From: JAXMAR01 sp046350295
Lineage (GTDB): Bacteria > Planctomycetota > Planctomycetia > Gemmatales > Gemmataceae
NCBI GenBank assembly: GCA_046350295.1
Contig: JAXMAR010000059.1
Span: 1-37,550 of the forward strand
Direction of reading: 5' to 3'
DNA: 37,550 nt
Both the position numbers and the translations under genes were made by a program. How positions within the stretch are numbered: position 1 is the stretch's first letter; each line of letters begins with the position of its first letter. Below the pieces are notes generated by a model. It saw nothing but the letters and a program-made list of their open reading frames with translations. It was not told the origin of the DNA and did not search any database. Shown in pieces: positions 17,566 through 26,842 of the stretch.

Positions 17566-20090
17566 TCAGTGGTTGAACAGGAACTCCTTGGTGTTCATCA
17601 GGGCCCAGAACACGTCCTCATACGCCTCCCTGCGACTACCTTCCGCGCTCAGGTAATCCCGCACCGTTCTCAGCTCATCCTCGCTCGGCGGCCGCGCGTA
17701 GACCCAGAGGTAGATTTCCCGGATCTTGTCCGCCACCGGCCGGGGATCTGCCGCCAGCCGGGCCGGACGAGCGCTCTTGTCCTTGAGCTTGGCGTGCAGT
17801 TCGGGCGACTGAGGAGGTAGAGACTCTGCATGTCGCCGCGTTGCTCCGTTCTGCGCAGGCCGTCCGCCGCTCCGGCTTGCCGAACGTTGCCAGCAGCGGC
17901 GTCTTCACCGCCTCGTCCGGCAACTCAATCGCTCGTAGAGCGCCGGTCTTGGTGCCCGCCTACCTTGCCCCCTTGAGACGCGACAAAGCGGCCGGCACGC
18001 CAGTTGACTGGTCGATGGCGTCGAACAGCACCTCGGCCGGCAGGCGCCGCGGTAGAAACGGGCGAAGTTCTGCTTGTCCTTCTTGTTGTGGAGGTTGGCG
18101 GCCGAGGAAAGCTGGTAGGTCCTGCTCGCACAGATCGTGCGGATCAAATGCCTTGAGGTCGTACTTGTGACTGCTGAAGTCTTTGCCAGCGCATCGAGCA
18201 GAGGGCGTTGCTCGGCGGATTGCTGACGCGCATGGTCGTCCGGCATTTCAACGATCCCCCGGCCGAAGAAGTGCGCTGGCTAGCGATTGACCAGGGCGCG
18301 GGCGAAAAATGGGTTCTCCGGCCGCACCATCCAATCGACGAGCTTGCTCCGCCGGATCGTCCGCGCGGCCACGTCTACCTCGGCGCCCCAGCGGCCGCGG
18401 CTTTGTGTAGGTCTTGCCGTGGGGCCCGGTCACGGAGCCTTCGGGGCAAACGGACGACGCGTCTCCTTGGGCGCTGGACTTGGCGTTCTTCTTCTTGACG
18501 GTCGCCGGCGCTTTCGGATCCACCAGCTCGACGCGGGCAAAGAAGGCAGCCAGGCCCCAGTAGTCGTCCTGGCTCCACTTCTCGTAGGGGTGATGGTGAC
18601 ACTGGGCGCACTGGATGCGCGTGCCGAGGAAGACCTGGGCCATGTCGTCGACGAGGGTCTCCGGGCGTCCGAGCACGTTGTACCAGCCGACCGGCGGCTG
18701 GGCGCCCTGGCCTTGCGAAGTCCCTGTCGCCGTCAGGATCTCGCGGACGAACCGGTCATACGGCTTGTTCTCGGCCAGGCTGTCCCGGATCCAACCATGC
18801 CCGCGGCGGTCCGCTCCCACCGCCGACGCCGACCAGGCCGTCGCGTTGCGCAGCTACGTCACCCCAGGTGAGGGCAAAGTAGCTGGCGTGGCAAGGCCGA
18901 CTCAGGACTCGTCGACCAGCTTGCCGCGCTTGTCTGGATCGCATGGCGAGGAACTTGGTCCGCCTCTTTCGCCGTCGGGAGCGTCGCCGTAATGTCGATG
19001 CCCGCGCGGCGCAGGAACTCGCTGTCCGCTGCACAGCTCGAGGGGGCACGCCGAGCTGCTTCAGCTTGGCGAGAACGTGCTCATCGATGAAGTTCGCCGG
19101 CGCCGGAAACGCATACTTCTCCAGCGGAGCGTCTTGGGGCACAATCCCCCGAAAGACGCCGACGTGGCCCAGGTAGCGCACCATGACCGCCGCTTCGCCG
19201 GGAATGTCGTTGGTCCGCACCAGGCCGCCCTCTGCGACCGTGGCGATTTCCGGGCTGTTGCTCGAGTATTCCGCATCGGCCGAGACGTCCCGGCTGGAGC
19301 CGTCGCTGAAGCGGGCGCTGACGGTGATTTGCTGGCTGGACTTGGGCGCGATCAGACGCTGCGCCGGCGCGACGCTCAAGCCGATGACCTTGGGATCACT
19401 TTCCTGGCCAAACGGCATGCCGGCACGAATCCACCGCAGAAGGATCTGGTAATCGCGCGAGCCCACGCTCAGCCGCCGACCCCCACCGTGCGGCATCTGT
19501 CCCGTTGGCTTGCGCAGGAGCAGGCTCGCTTCCGGGACCGTAGGCAGTGTGCGCCGCCCGCGGCCCTCGCGCGCGAGGGCGTCGTAATCCACTGCCGGTT
19601 CAAAACCAAGCAACGACAGGCGGAAGCCATTCTGCCCCGTGGATTTGCCGTGACAGGCGCCGGCGTTGCAGCCCAGCTTGCTGAAGATGGGGACGACTTG
19701 ATTGGTGAAGTTGATGGGCAGATCGCGGTCGGCGGCGTCCACGTTGACGACAATGCTCAACGTCTTGCCGGCCGCCTCGACGCGCACCTCGGTCGTGCCG
19801 TTGTGCCGCGCGGTTACCAGTCCGCGCTCGTACACGTCCGCGACCTTGGCATCGGCGATCCGAAACTTCGCTTGCTCCGTTAGGTCGCGCACGCCGCCAT
19901 TGGCAAAGTGACCCGTGATCACCAGTTGTTGAAGCGACCCTTCGCCGCGCAGCAGCGCCTTCTCCGGCAGCACAGACAACGTCCGCAGCTCCCCTTGGCC
20001 CAGCGGCGGCAGTTCCTCCTGGGCCGAAGCGCAAGGGACCGCGCCGGCGACAAGGAGACAAGCGAGCAGCCCGGATCGCGTCTCATTCAC
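17566..20090 (-). pseudogene. DUF1549/DUF1553 protein with Big-like domains; frameshifted
   Basis: ATG 20090 opens a signal peptide (MNETRSGLLACLLVAGAVPCASA). Big/Ig-like repeats follow (GELRTLSVLPEKALLRGEG; QQITVSARFSDGSSRDVSAD), with the cytochrome-like motif LGCNAGACHGKSTGQNG between them. The frame is clean to about 19050, where one base is missing in a C-run and the next frame continues SEFLRRAGIDITATLPTAKE. DUF1549/DUF1553 sequence continues through further frameshifts (ENKPYDRFVREILTATGTSQ, AQCHHHPYEKWSQDDYWGLA), ending YEDVFWALMNTKEFLFNH with its stop at 17566. The whole trace is about 840 residues, the normal length. It sits 24 bp after DUF1552 and 17 bp before DUF1501. The preserved coding signal favours sequencing error over decay. 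Confidence 0.8.
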
Positions 20091-20114
20091 GAGCGTCTCT
20101 CCGAACGAAGCCGT

Positions 20115-21438
20115 CTAACCGAGTCCCGTCAGCGCCCCCGTGCTCACGCCGAAGTCGCGACGCTCGATACCGGCGAGCTGGGCCAGGGTGAGCCAGAGGT
20201 TTGACAAAGGCGTGCTCGCCGGGAACTGGACCTGTCGCCCGACATTGCGCAGCAGTCCGCCCCCCGTGCCGGCGAGGAGGCAGGCGACGTCGCGCGTGCC
20301 GTGGCCGACCCAGCCGGTCCCGCCGCTGGCGCTGCCATAGACGATGATGCTGTGATCGAGCAGGTTGCCGTCTCCCTCGCGGCTGGCGCGCAGTCGCTCC
20401 AGAACATACAGCAGCTGAGCAATGTACCAGCGATCGTAGGCCTGGATCATCGCCCGCGTCGGGGTCGGGTCGTGCGTGCAGGAGTGATGTCCGAGATCGA
20501 GATAGCGATTCTCCACGCGCCCCGCGAACTGGGCGCGGTCGATGCCGCAATCGACGAGGCGGCGGGCGTAGGTGCCTTCGTTGGTCTCGTCGCCGAAGAG
20601 GAGCGTGACCACGCGCGTCATGTCGGCGCGGAAGGCGAGGACCATCAGATTCCCCATGAGCCGCAGGTAGGCGGTGAGGTCGGCCGGGACGCCGTCGGGA
20701 CGCGCCATGGCCGGGGCGGGCCGGCGGGCTGCGTCGCGCTCGAAGGCGGTGATTCGCCGCTCGAGCGTCCGCACGGATTCGAGGTACTCATCGAGCTGCC
20801 GCTGGTCGCCCCGGCCCAGACGCAGCCGCAAGCCGTGCGTATGTCGCCGACCACGTCGAGGACGCTGCGGCGGTAGAAGTCGCCGCGCGGATCACCGAAC
20901 ATGCGGGCGAACACTTCGCGCGGATCGGTCTCCACTCCCGTCGGCACGCCGGGGGCGCGCCAGGAGATGTGGAAGCGCGAGTGCATGTTGTGTCGATGCT
21001 GTTGCAGCTCAGCTCCAGCGAGCGCAGCGGCGTATCGCGGCTAAGGCGTTCGGCCAGATCTTGTCGAGTCAGGGCGGTCTCCGCGCCCCAGGCGTCGCCG
21101 CGGCCAACCGGGGCGCTGCTGAGGTACGGCGCCGACGCCCCCATGTGTCCGCCCGGCGGGTGCGTGCGGCCGTGGAGGCCATCGAGAACGAGGAGAGAAT
21201 CCTTGACCGGCTCCAGGGCGGCGAGCGTGGTCGAGAGCCGGAAATCGCGGCCGGCGCCGCTCGAGCCCTTCCAGGCCGTCGCCTCGGCGCCGATGGGGTG
21301 ATAGATAAAGGCGACGCGCAGGGGCGGTCGAGCGGTTCGCTCCTGCGCCGGGGCCATCGCCTCCAGCCAGGGCAACGCGACCGCCGCCCCGACGCCGCGC
21401 AACAGCGTGCGCCGCGAAAGATGCCAGCTCTTGTTCAT
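20115..21438 (-). pseudogene. DUF1552 exported protein; two frameshifts
   Basis: ATG 21438 gives MNKSWHLSRRTLLRGVGAAV, a twin-arginine-type signal. DUF1552 sequence follows: RVAFIYHPIGAEATAW and GHMGASAPYLSSAPVG. One missing base near 20995 (after CNSIDT) shifts to NMHSRFHISWRAPGVPTGVE. A second near 20830 shifts to LRLRLGRGDQRQLDEYLESV. The rest is clean: FRADMTRVVTLLFGDE, YLDLGHHSCTHDP, SIIVYGSASGGTGWVGHGTR, stop at 20115. With two bases restored it is about 440 residues, a normal DUF1552 length. It lies 79 bp after the DUF1592 gene, the usual DUF1592-DUF1552 order. No biochemical role is established. Confidence 0.82.
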
Positions 21439-21517
21439 GGACCCCCCCTTGACATCCGAGGCTAACGGGCAAGGTAATCCAGGGCAAGAACATCTGTGTT
21501 TTTTTGCCCTGCCCGAC

Positions 21518-23563
21518 TCACTCCATGTCTTTCACGCGTCGATACCGAAACGCGTAGCTCTTCGCGACCTCGACGACGACGCGCGAGAACCGGTAGTCGT
21601 CGTCAATGACCCGTGTCGTGATCTCGCGCACCGTCTTCACGTCGTAGTAGTCCAGCTTTCGCCCCAGCGCGTAGGCGAGCATGTGCTGGGCGAAGGCCCG
21701 CGCGAACTCTTCTTTGCGGGAGACCAGCGCCGCTTTCAACTCCCGGATCCCGTTGAACTTCGTTCCGTCGATCAACTCACCCGACGGGTCGATCGGCTGG
21801 TCCTGATCCTTGTCGCGCCAGCGGCCCACGGGGTCGAAGGTCTCCAGGGCCATGCCGAGTGGGTCGATGAGGCGATGGCAGGCGGCGCAACTCGGCTCGG
21901 CGCGGTGCTTCTCCATGCGCTGACGGACGGTGAGCGTCTTGATGTCCGTTTTGTCGTCGCGGAGGACGTTGTCAACGTCCGGGGGTGGCGGCGGAGGCGG
22001 CGCGCCCAGCAGCGTCTCCAAGACCCACTTGCCCCGCGCCACCGGGCTGGTCCGCAGCGGTTGCGACGTCCCGGTCAGCATCTTCCCCATCGTCAGCACG
22101 CCGCCGCGCCGTTTGTCGGCAAACTTGACGCGGTACCAGTTGGGTATGGTGTTGGGTGGCTGCTTCTTGCCAGGGAAATCCGCGTCGCCGTAGTGCTGCG
22201 CCAGCGGATAGCACAGAAAGCCCCAGTCGGCATCGACAAACTCAATGATGCTACGATCCTCCACCAGGATCGCATCGGCGAACAGCGTTATCTCCAGCGT
22301 CATCAACTCACCCAGATTGTCCTGAAAATAGGATGCGTACTTCTCGGCGTCGGGGTTGGCACGGTCCAGGCGATCGACCTGCAGCCATTGCAGAAGAAAG
22401 CCCGGCAACAGCCCGTCGCGCACGCGCCAGTCCGCCAGCATGCGCCGGACTTGCTTTTCCAGAACCGCGTCCTCGTGCAGCAGCCCCTTCTGCGCGAGCT
22501 GCGTCAGCTCCTGGTCCGGCATGCTGCTCCAGAGGAAATAGGATAGCCGCGTCGCCAGTTCGTAGTCGTTGAGCCGGCGGACCGGTCCCTCCCCTTTTTC
22601 CTCCTTTTCGCCCCAGAGCAGGACGAACTTCGGCGACACCAGGATCGCCTGAAGCGGCAAACGGATCGAGGTCTCGAAGCTTTCCCCCTTCTTCTGAGCC
22701 AGCTCGAAGAGCTGCGCGTATTTCTCGACTTCCTCGGCGCCGACGGGCCGGCGAAACGCGCGCGTGGCGAAGCCCTGGAGAAACTTGACCAGGGCTTGTC
22801 GCGGCGTCAGCCCTTTGGGCGGCGGGTCTTCCTCCAGCCGGCCAAGCTCTGCCCGCAGCGGCCAGTTGTAGCGGCCGCTCTTTTCCCGTCCCTTGGTCGA
22901 GTAGACGTCGTCGAGCATCACCTTGGTCACGCGCAGGTACTTCTCCATCAGGAACGGCGGCAGCGACAGGTTGTCGGCGATCGTGTCGAAGCCCCCCGCG
23001 TTTGTGTCCTGCGGCAGCATGCGGGCGACGAAATCGGTCGGATGCTCCGGCGGCGGGATCATGCGATAGAGGCTGATGCGGCCATCCTTGAGCGGCTCGA
23101 ACGAGCTGGCCTTTCGCGTCGAAGGACGGGCGTTGTTTACCATCAGGTCGCGCAGCGTGTTCATGTGCTCGCGGACGTTGAGGCGCCGCGGCGGCAACGG
23201 ACCAGGGTCGCGCTTGCCGTCGATCGTCGCGTTCGCGAACACGCCCTCGATCCAGTCGAGAAGACGGCGCCGCTCCGCCGGCGTCGGCTGCGGCTGCCCG
23301 GCAGGCGGCATCTGTAGCGTCCGCACCCGCTCCCAGACTTTCTTCCAGAGCTTGGGCGCGGTCAACTCCTTCCCCTTGAGCCCTTCGAGGTTCAAGTCGG
23401 CGCGTGCTTTGGCGCCGCCGTGACAGGAGAAGCAACGCTTGGCGAGAAGTGGCCGGACATCCCGCTCATAGGCCGTGGCGACGTCGCCCCCTGGCGCCTC
23501 TTGCGCCGTGGCCATGACGGGAAGAAAGAACGCGATTGCGAACGGCGCCCCCCAAGACTTCAT
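21518..23563 (-). CDS. DUF1592/DUF1588/DUF1585 protein with planctomycete cytochrome c domain
   Basis: The 681-residue exported protein starts MKSWGAPFAIAFFLPVMATA (signal peptide). A GTG two codons upstream is an alternative start. The N-terminal cytochrome-like domain has CFSCHGG (Cys44, Cys47, His48) in LLAKRCFSCHGGAKARADL, and QMPPAGQPQPTPAERR. Further regions (RLNVREHMNTLRDLMV; GFATRAFRRPVGAEEVEKY; LNDYELATRLSYFLWSSMPD; LTGTSQPLRTSPVARGKWVL; CAACHRLIDPLGMALETFDP; FAQHMLAYALGRKLDYYDVK) follow the known DUF order. The first gene of a probable four-gene operon, divergent from an esterase gene 158 bp away. Heme binding is plausible from CxxCH but unproven; the substrate is unknown. Confidence 0.9.
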   Translation of the reverse strand: MKSWGAPFAIAFFLPVMATAQEAPGGDVATAYERDVRPLLAKRCFSCHGGAKARADLNLEGLKGKELTAPKLWKKVWERVRTLQMPPAGQPQPTPAERRRLLDWIEGVFANATIDGKRDPGPLPPRRLNVREHMNTLRDLMVNNARPSTRKASSFEPLKDGRISLYRMIPPPEHPTDFVARMLPQDTNAGGFDTIADNLSLPPFLMEKYLRVTKVMLDDVYSTKGREKSGRYNWPLRAELGRLEEDPPPKGLTPRQALVKFLQGFATRAFRRPVGAEEVEKYAQLFELAQKKGESFETSIRLPLQAILVSPKFVLLWGEKEEKGEGPVRRLNDYELATRLSYFLWSSMPDQELTQLAQKGLLHEDAVLEKQVRRMLADWRVRDGLLPGFLLQWLQVDRLDRANPDAEKYASYFQDNLGELMTLEITLFADAILVEDRSIIEFVDADWGFLCYPLAQHYGDADFPGKKQPPNTIPNWYRVKFADKRRGGVLTMGKMLTGTSQPLRTSPVARGKWVLETLLGAPPPPPPPDVDNVLRDDKTDIKTLTVRQRMEKHRAEPSCAACHRLIDPLGMALETFDPVGRWRDKDQDQPIDPSGELIDGTKFNGIRELKAALVSRKEEFARAFAQHMLAYALGRKLDYYDVKTVREITTRVIDDDYRFSRVVVEVAKSYAFRYRRVKDME

Positions 23564-23721
23564 GTTCACCAGAACACCACAGGCAAGAAAAAGTTCCGCG
23601 CGTCGCGCGGATAATCCATTCTCGCGTCCAGACCTCGCCGCGCCGAGAACATTTGTTTTGCTTCCGCCGCCGCTCCAGCGTTAGAGTAATCCCATCTCGC
23701 CTTCACCCCCGGAGACCCACC

Positions 23722-24630
23722 ATGCGCCGCCTCAGCGTCATCCTCCTCGTTTGCCTCGCCTCCACCCTCAACGCCGGTGAAAAGAAGAAAGGCATCGAGC
23801 CGACCGCCGCCGCCGTCCCCTACGGCTCGCACGAACGCCAGGTCCTCGACTTCTACCAGGCCAAGTCCGACGCGCCCACGCCCGTCGTCTTCCACATCCA
23901 TGGCGGCGGCTGGCAAGGCGGCGACAAGAAAGGCGTCGGCAACCTCAAGCTCTACCTCGACAACGGCATCTCCGTCGTCTCCATCAACTATCGCTACGTC
24001 AAGCAGGCCCTCGCGATGAAGATCGACCCGCCCGTCAAGGCTCCGCTCGAAGACGCCGCCCGCGCCCTCCAGTTCGTCCGCTCCAAGGCCAAGGAATGGA
24101 ACATCGACAAGAAACGCATCGGCGCCACCGGCGGCTCGGCCGGCGGTTGCTCCTCCCTCTGGCTCGCCTTCCACGACGACATGGCCCATCCCAAGAGCAC
24201 CGACCCCGTCGCCCGCGAATCGACCCGCCTCGCCTGCGCCGCCCTCAACGGCCCGCAGACCTCCCTCGACCCCAAGGAACTCCGCGAGTGGATGCCCAAC
24301 TACGGCTACGGCGCCCACGCCTTCGGCTTCCCCTCCTTCCAGGCCTTCTACGACGGCCGCGAAAAAGTCCTCAAGTGGCTCAAGGAATACTCCCCCATCG
24401 AGCACGTCAGCAAGGACGACCCGCCCATCTTCATGGAGTTCCCCAGCCAGAAGGTCAAGCCGGTCGTCGGCGAGAAGCAAGCCGACCCCACCCACTCCGC
24501 CGTCCTCGGCATCAAGCTCGCCGAACGCATGAAGGAAGTCGGCATCGAAGCGATCGTCGTCTACCCGGGCGTCACGCATCCGGAGTACAAGAACGGGGCG
24601 GCGTTCTTGATCCGCAAGCTGAAAGGCTAA
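23722..24630 (+). CDS. Exported esterase/lipase-like alpha/beta hydrolase
   Basis: ATG 23722 follows GGAGACCCACC; longer upstream reading is rejected because the signal peptide MRRLSVILLVCLASTLNAGE begins here. The 302-residue enzyme has the oxyanion motif FHIHGGGWQGGDKKG, the nucleophile elbow GATGGSAGGCSSLW (Ser139), and His286 in GVTHPEYKNGAAF. This is a hormone-sensitive-lipase/BD-FAE-type hydrolase. Such exported esterases are common in planctomycetes and often act on acylated polysaccharides; the substrate here cannot be stated. It reads away from the DUF operon. Confidence 0.85.
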   Translation: MRRLSVILLVCLASTLNAGEKKKGIEPTAAAVPYGSHERQVLDFYQAKSDAPTPVVFHIHGGGWQGGDKKGVGNLKLYLDNGISVVSINYRYVKQALAMKIDPPVKAPLEDAARALQFVRSKAKEWNIDKKRIGATGGSAGGCSSLWLAFHDDMAHPKSTDPVARESTRLACAALNGPQTSLDPKELREWMPNYGYGAHAFGFPSFQAFYDGREKVLKWLKEYSPIEHVSKDDPPIFMEFPSQKVKPVVGEKQADPTHSAVLGIKLAERMKEVGIEAIVVYPGVTHPEYKNGAAFLIRKLKG

Positions 24631-24643
24631 AGACGACGTGACC

Positions 24644-24676
24644 GTACTGGCCAACTCAAAAAACGTTGACCAGTAC
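24644..24676. terminator. Hairpin after the esterase gene
   Basis: GTACTGGCCAAC (24644-24655) pairs with GTTGACCAGTAC (24665-24676) at 11 of 12 positions across a 9-base A-rich loop. It lies 14 bp after the esterase stop. No strong U-run follows, so a terminator or RNA-stability role is only probable. Confidence 0.45.
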
Positions 24677-24747
24677 GTGACAAGGCCGCAATTCCCGCGC
24701 CTGGCGGCCCTTCCCCAGTGCATCATGATCGGGGCTGGGAGTTTTCC

Positions 24748-25011
24748 ATGGCTAAGGCACGCTTCACCAAAGAGGATGTCATTTCGATGGTCCGCGAGGC
24801 CTTGAAAGACGTTCATCTCTCGGCAAGATACGCTTCGACGTAGCGCCGGAGAGCATCGAGAAGAAAAACGGCGTCTGGTATCTCTCGGTCCTCCCGTCGG
24901 CTCCGCCACCCAGCGCTTTCAGTACTACGAAGTTCTCGCGGATGTCGAAACGCTCTGAGCGAGCAGCGCGGGCTGGCCGTCTGGCTCGTCCCGGAGACGG
25001 CGCCAGTCTAA
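24748..25011 (+). pseudogene. Small unknown protein (~87 aa), three single-base deletions
   Basis: ATG 24748 after GGCTGGGAG gives MAKARFTKEDVISMVREALK. Restoring one base near 24817, one near 24893 (CC for CCC) and one near 24957 (C for CC) continues as GKIRFDVAPESIEKKNGVWY, QRFQYYEVLADVET and LLSEQRGLAVWLVPETAPV, ending in TAA at 25009-25011. The coding signal across all three breaks is good, so this was a real gene; whether it is broken in the cell or only in this assembly is open. I recognise no family. The gap from 24677 to 24747 and 25043 to 25232 holds no further gene. Confidence 0.55.
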
Positions 25012-25016
25012 CACAA

Positions 25017-25042
25017 TTCGTTGCAACAACGTGTGCAACGAA
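25017..25042. other. Perfect 9-bp inverted repeat after the small broken gene
   Basis: TTCGTTGCA (25017-25025) and TGCAACGAA (25034-25042) form a perfect stem with an 8-base loop, 6 bp after the stop codon. A terminator or protein-binding site is possible. Confidence 0.4.
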
Positions 25043-25183
25043 ATAAGAGGCGACCGCAACTCGGTTTGCGCCGAGAGAGGCAAGATGCGTTGCAGAGCAC
25101 GGGTCTGGGTCTGAATGCAATCTATTTTCGGTGGGCCAACCTGTTGAGGCGGTCAGCCTCTTACACGCGCGTCCGCGGCTGGC

Positions 25184-25189
25184 TATAAT
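25184..25189 (+). promoter_or_regulatory. -10 box of the aminotransferase gene
   Basis: A perfect TATAAT in GGCTATAATCGC lies 43 bp before the ATG at 25233. The hexamer 17 bp upstream (TTACAC, 25161-25166) is a poor -35 match. Confidence 0.4.
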
Positions 25190-25232
25190 CGCTTCCGACC
25201 CTCGCCTCCCGTGGCCCCGAAAGAACTACGCC

Positions 25233-26696
25233 ATGACCATCGACCCGCCGGCGCGTCGACCGGTTCGTGAGTTGCCGCTCACCGATCACAAGCCCCACGC
25301 CTACGACGGCCTTTCCCGCGCCGAGGTGCTCGCTCTGCGTCGCCAGTACCTCACGCCTGGCCTGATGACCCTCTACCGCGAGCCGCTGCTGCTGGTCGAA
25401 GGCCACATGCAGTATCTCTGGGACGAGACGGGCAAACGCTACCTCGACGGCTTCGCCGGCATCGTCAGCGTCTCGGTCGGCCACTGCCATCCCGACATCG
25501 TCGAGCGCGTGCGACAGCAGATCGGCACGCTCCAGCACGTCACCACGATCTACCTCCACCCGACCATCGGCCTGCTGGCCCAGCGCCTGGCCCAGCACAT
25601 GCCGGCGGCAAGCGGGCTGTCGATGACCACGTTCACCAACTCGGGGAGCGAGGCCAACGAGGTGGCGATCCTGTCGGCGCGCGAGTACACCGGCCGGCAT
25701 GAAGTGATCAGTCTGCGCAACGCCTACCATGGCGCCACGCAGGCGACGATGGCGCTGACCGGTCACGGCACGTGGAAGTTCCCTTCGAGCCCCTCGCTCA
25801 ACGTGAGGCATGCGGCGCCCGGCTACTGCTATCGCTGCCCTTATGGCCTGACATATCCCTCCTGCGACGTGCGCTGCGCCCGCGACGTCGAGCCGCTGAT
25901 TCGCCATGAGACATCGGGCGCGGTCGCCTGCTTCATCGGCGAGCCGATCCAGGGTGTCGGGGGCGCGGTGACACCGCCGCCGGAGTATTTCCAGATCGTC
26001 TACGACATCGTGCGCCGTCATGGTGGCCTCTGTATCGCCGACGAGGTGCAGACGGGCTTTGGCCGTACCGGGACGGCCTTCTGGGGCTTCGAGAACTGGG
26101 GCGTCACCCCCGACCACGTCACGCTCGCCAAGGGCATCGGCAACGGCGCCCCGCTCGGCGCCTGCGTCACCCGTCCCGAGATCGCCGCCGTCCTCGCCCG
26201 CCGCAACCACTTCCACACCTTCGGCGGTAACCCCGTGAGCGTTACGCAAGGCCTGGCGACGCTCGACATCATCGACCGCGACAACATCCAGGAAAACGCC
26301 TGCGTCGTCGGCGCCCACTTGAAGGAGCGGTTGATGGACCTGGCCGAGCGGCAGCCGCTCATCGGTGAGGTGCGCGGCATGGGGTTGATGCTGGGCATCG
26401 AGCTGGTACGCAACCGAAAGTCGAAGGAGCCGGCCGACCGCGAGACGCTCGACGTGCTTGAACTCGCCAAGGAGCGCGGCCTGCTGCTCGGCAAGGGCGG
26501 CCTCTATGGGAACACGATTCGCCTCAAGCCGCCGATGTGCATCACCTGCGACGACGCCGATTTCGTGGTCGACTGTCTGGACGAAGTGCTGACCGTGATC
26601 ACGAACCGTGGCGTCAGCGCCGTTTTGGACGCCCCCAAGGGGCCGAACAATCCAGCCCAGGGCACCGCCCTGGGAACCATGGGAGCGATGTCGTAG
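25233..26696 (+). CDS. Class III PLP aminotransferase (AGXT2/beta-alanine-type)
   Basis: An upstream frame is open from 25131, but the ATG at 25233 fits the -10 box and the family N-terminus. The 487-residue enzyme has the class III motifs TNSGSEANEVAILSAREYTG, AYHGATQATMALTG, IADEVQTGFGRTG and the PLP lysine Lys300 in TLAKGIGNGAPLGA, followed by HTFGGNPVSV. The nearest types by eye are alanine-glyoxylate aminotransferase 2 and beta-alanine/3-aminoisobutyrate aminotransferases. mmsA downstream supports beta-alanine or 3-aminoisobutyrate as substrate, made into the semialdehyde. The last ~25 residues (AVLDAPKGPNNPAQG...) are not family sequence: they are translated from the first copy of a 220-bp intergenic repeat that overlaps the gene end. 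Confidence 0.88.
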   Translation: MTIDPPARRPVRELPLTDHKPHAYDGLSRAEVLALRRQYLTPGLMTLYREPLLLVEGHMQYLWDETGKRYLDGFAGIVSVSVGHCHPDIVERVRQQIGTLQHVTTIYLHPTIGLLAQRLAQHMPAASGLSMTTFTNSGSEANEVAILSAREYTGRHEVISLRNAYHGATQATMALTGHGTWKFPSSPSLNVRHAAPGYCYRCPYGLTYPSCDVRCARDVEPLIRHETSGAVACFIGEPIQGVGGAVTPPPEYFQIVYDIVRRHGGLCIADEVQTGFGRTGTAFWGFENWGVTPDHVTLAKGIGNGAPLGACVTRPEIAAVLARRNHFHTFGGNPVSVTQGLATLDIIDRDNIQENACVVGAHLKERLMDLAERQPLIGEVRGMGLMLGIELVRNRKSKEPADRETLDVLELAKERGLLLGKGGLYGNTIRLKPPMCITCDDADFVVDCLDEVLTVITNRGVSAVLDAPKGPNNPAQGTALGTMGAMS

Positions 26697-26842
26697 AGCT
26701 CTGTAAGGGCGCAACACGCGTCCAGCGTTGTTGCGCCCTACAGGGCTTGGCTCGTAAACCTCTCCTTTCCCAGGGCGTTGCCCTGGGCTGTCTTATTTCA
26801 GCCCTTCGGGCTCCACGTGCCGTTGCCGAGATAATCATGAAC
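26622..26842. repeat. Hairpin-rich ~220-bp repeat, copy 1
   Basis: It begins within the aminotransferase gene (GTTTTGGACGCCCCC) and ends ATAATCATGAAC. Internal hairpins: CCCAGGGC-GCCCTGGG near 26657, a GGGCGCAACA/TGTTGCGCCC stem near 26705-26740, CCCAGGGC-GCCCTGGG near 26769, and AGCCC-TTC-GGGCT near 26800. Copy 2 follows directly. The stop codon of the aminotransferase and an ATG (26837-26839) with the same context as the mmsA start are both inside this copy. Confidence 0.8.

Noticed and set aside
16208..17656. 482-codon plus-strand open frame opposite the second DUF1501 gene
   Set aside because: Antisense shadow in GC-rich DNA; no recognisable domain.
17566..21438. Programmed frameshifting as the cause of the broken DUF genes
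   Set aside because: The breaks are numerous, scattered and single-base losses in runs, without slippery heptamers and pseudoknot-like arrangement.
21407..22546. 379-codon plus-strand open frame opposite the DUF1592 gene
   Set aside because: Antisense shadow; the minus-strand gene has a complete domain series.
24644..24676. tRNA or small-RNA gene at the hairpin
   Set aside because: It is a simple single stem without cloverleaf features; only a terminator-like role is supported.
23566..24909. 447-codon open frame on the minus strand opposite the esterase
   Set aside because: It is a high-GC shadow frame: composition is low-complexity (G, E, D, V, A rich) and it covers the signal peptide and catalytic motifs of the plus-strand enzyme in antisense.
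25161..26717. 518-codon open frame opposite the aminotransferase
   Set aside because: Shadow of a clear class III aminotransferase; arginine/histidine-rich with no motifs.
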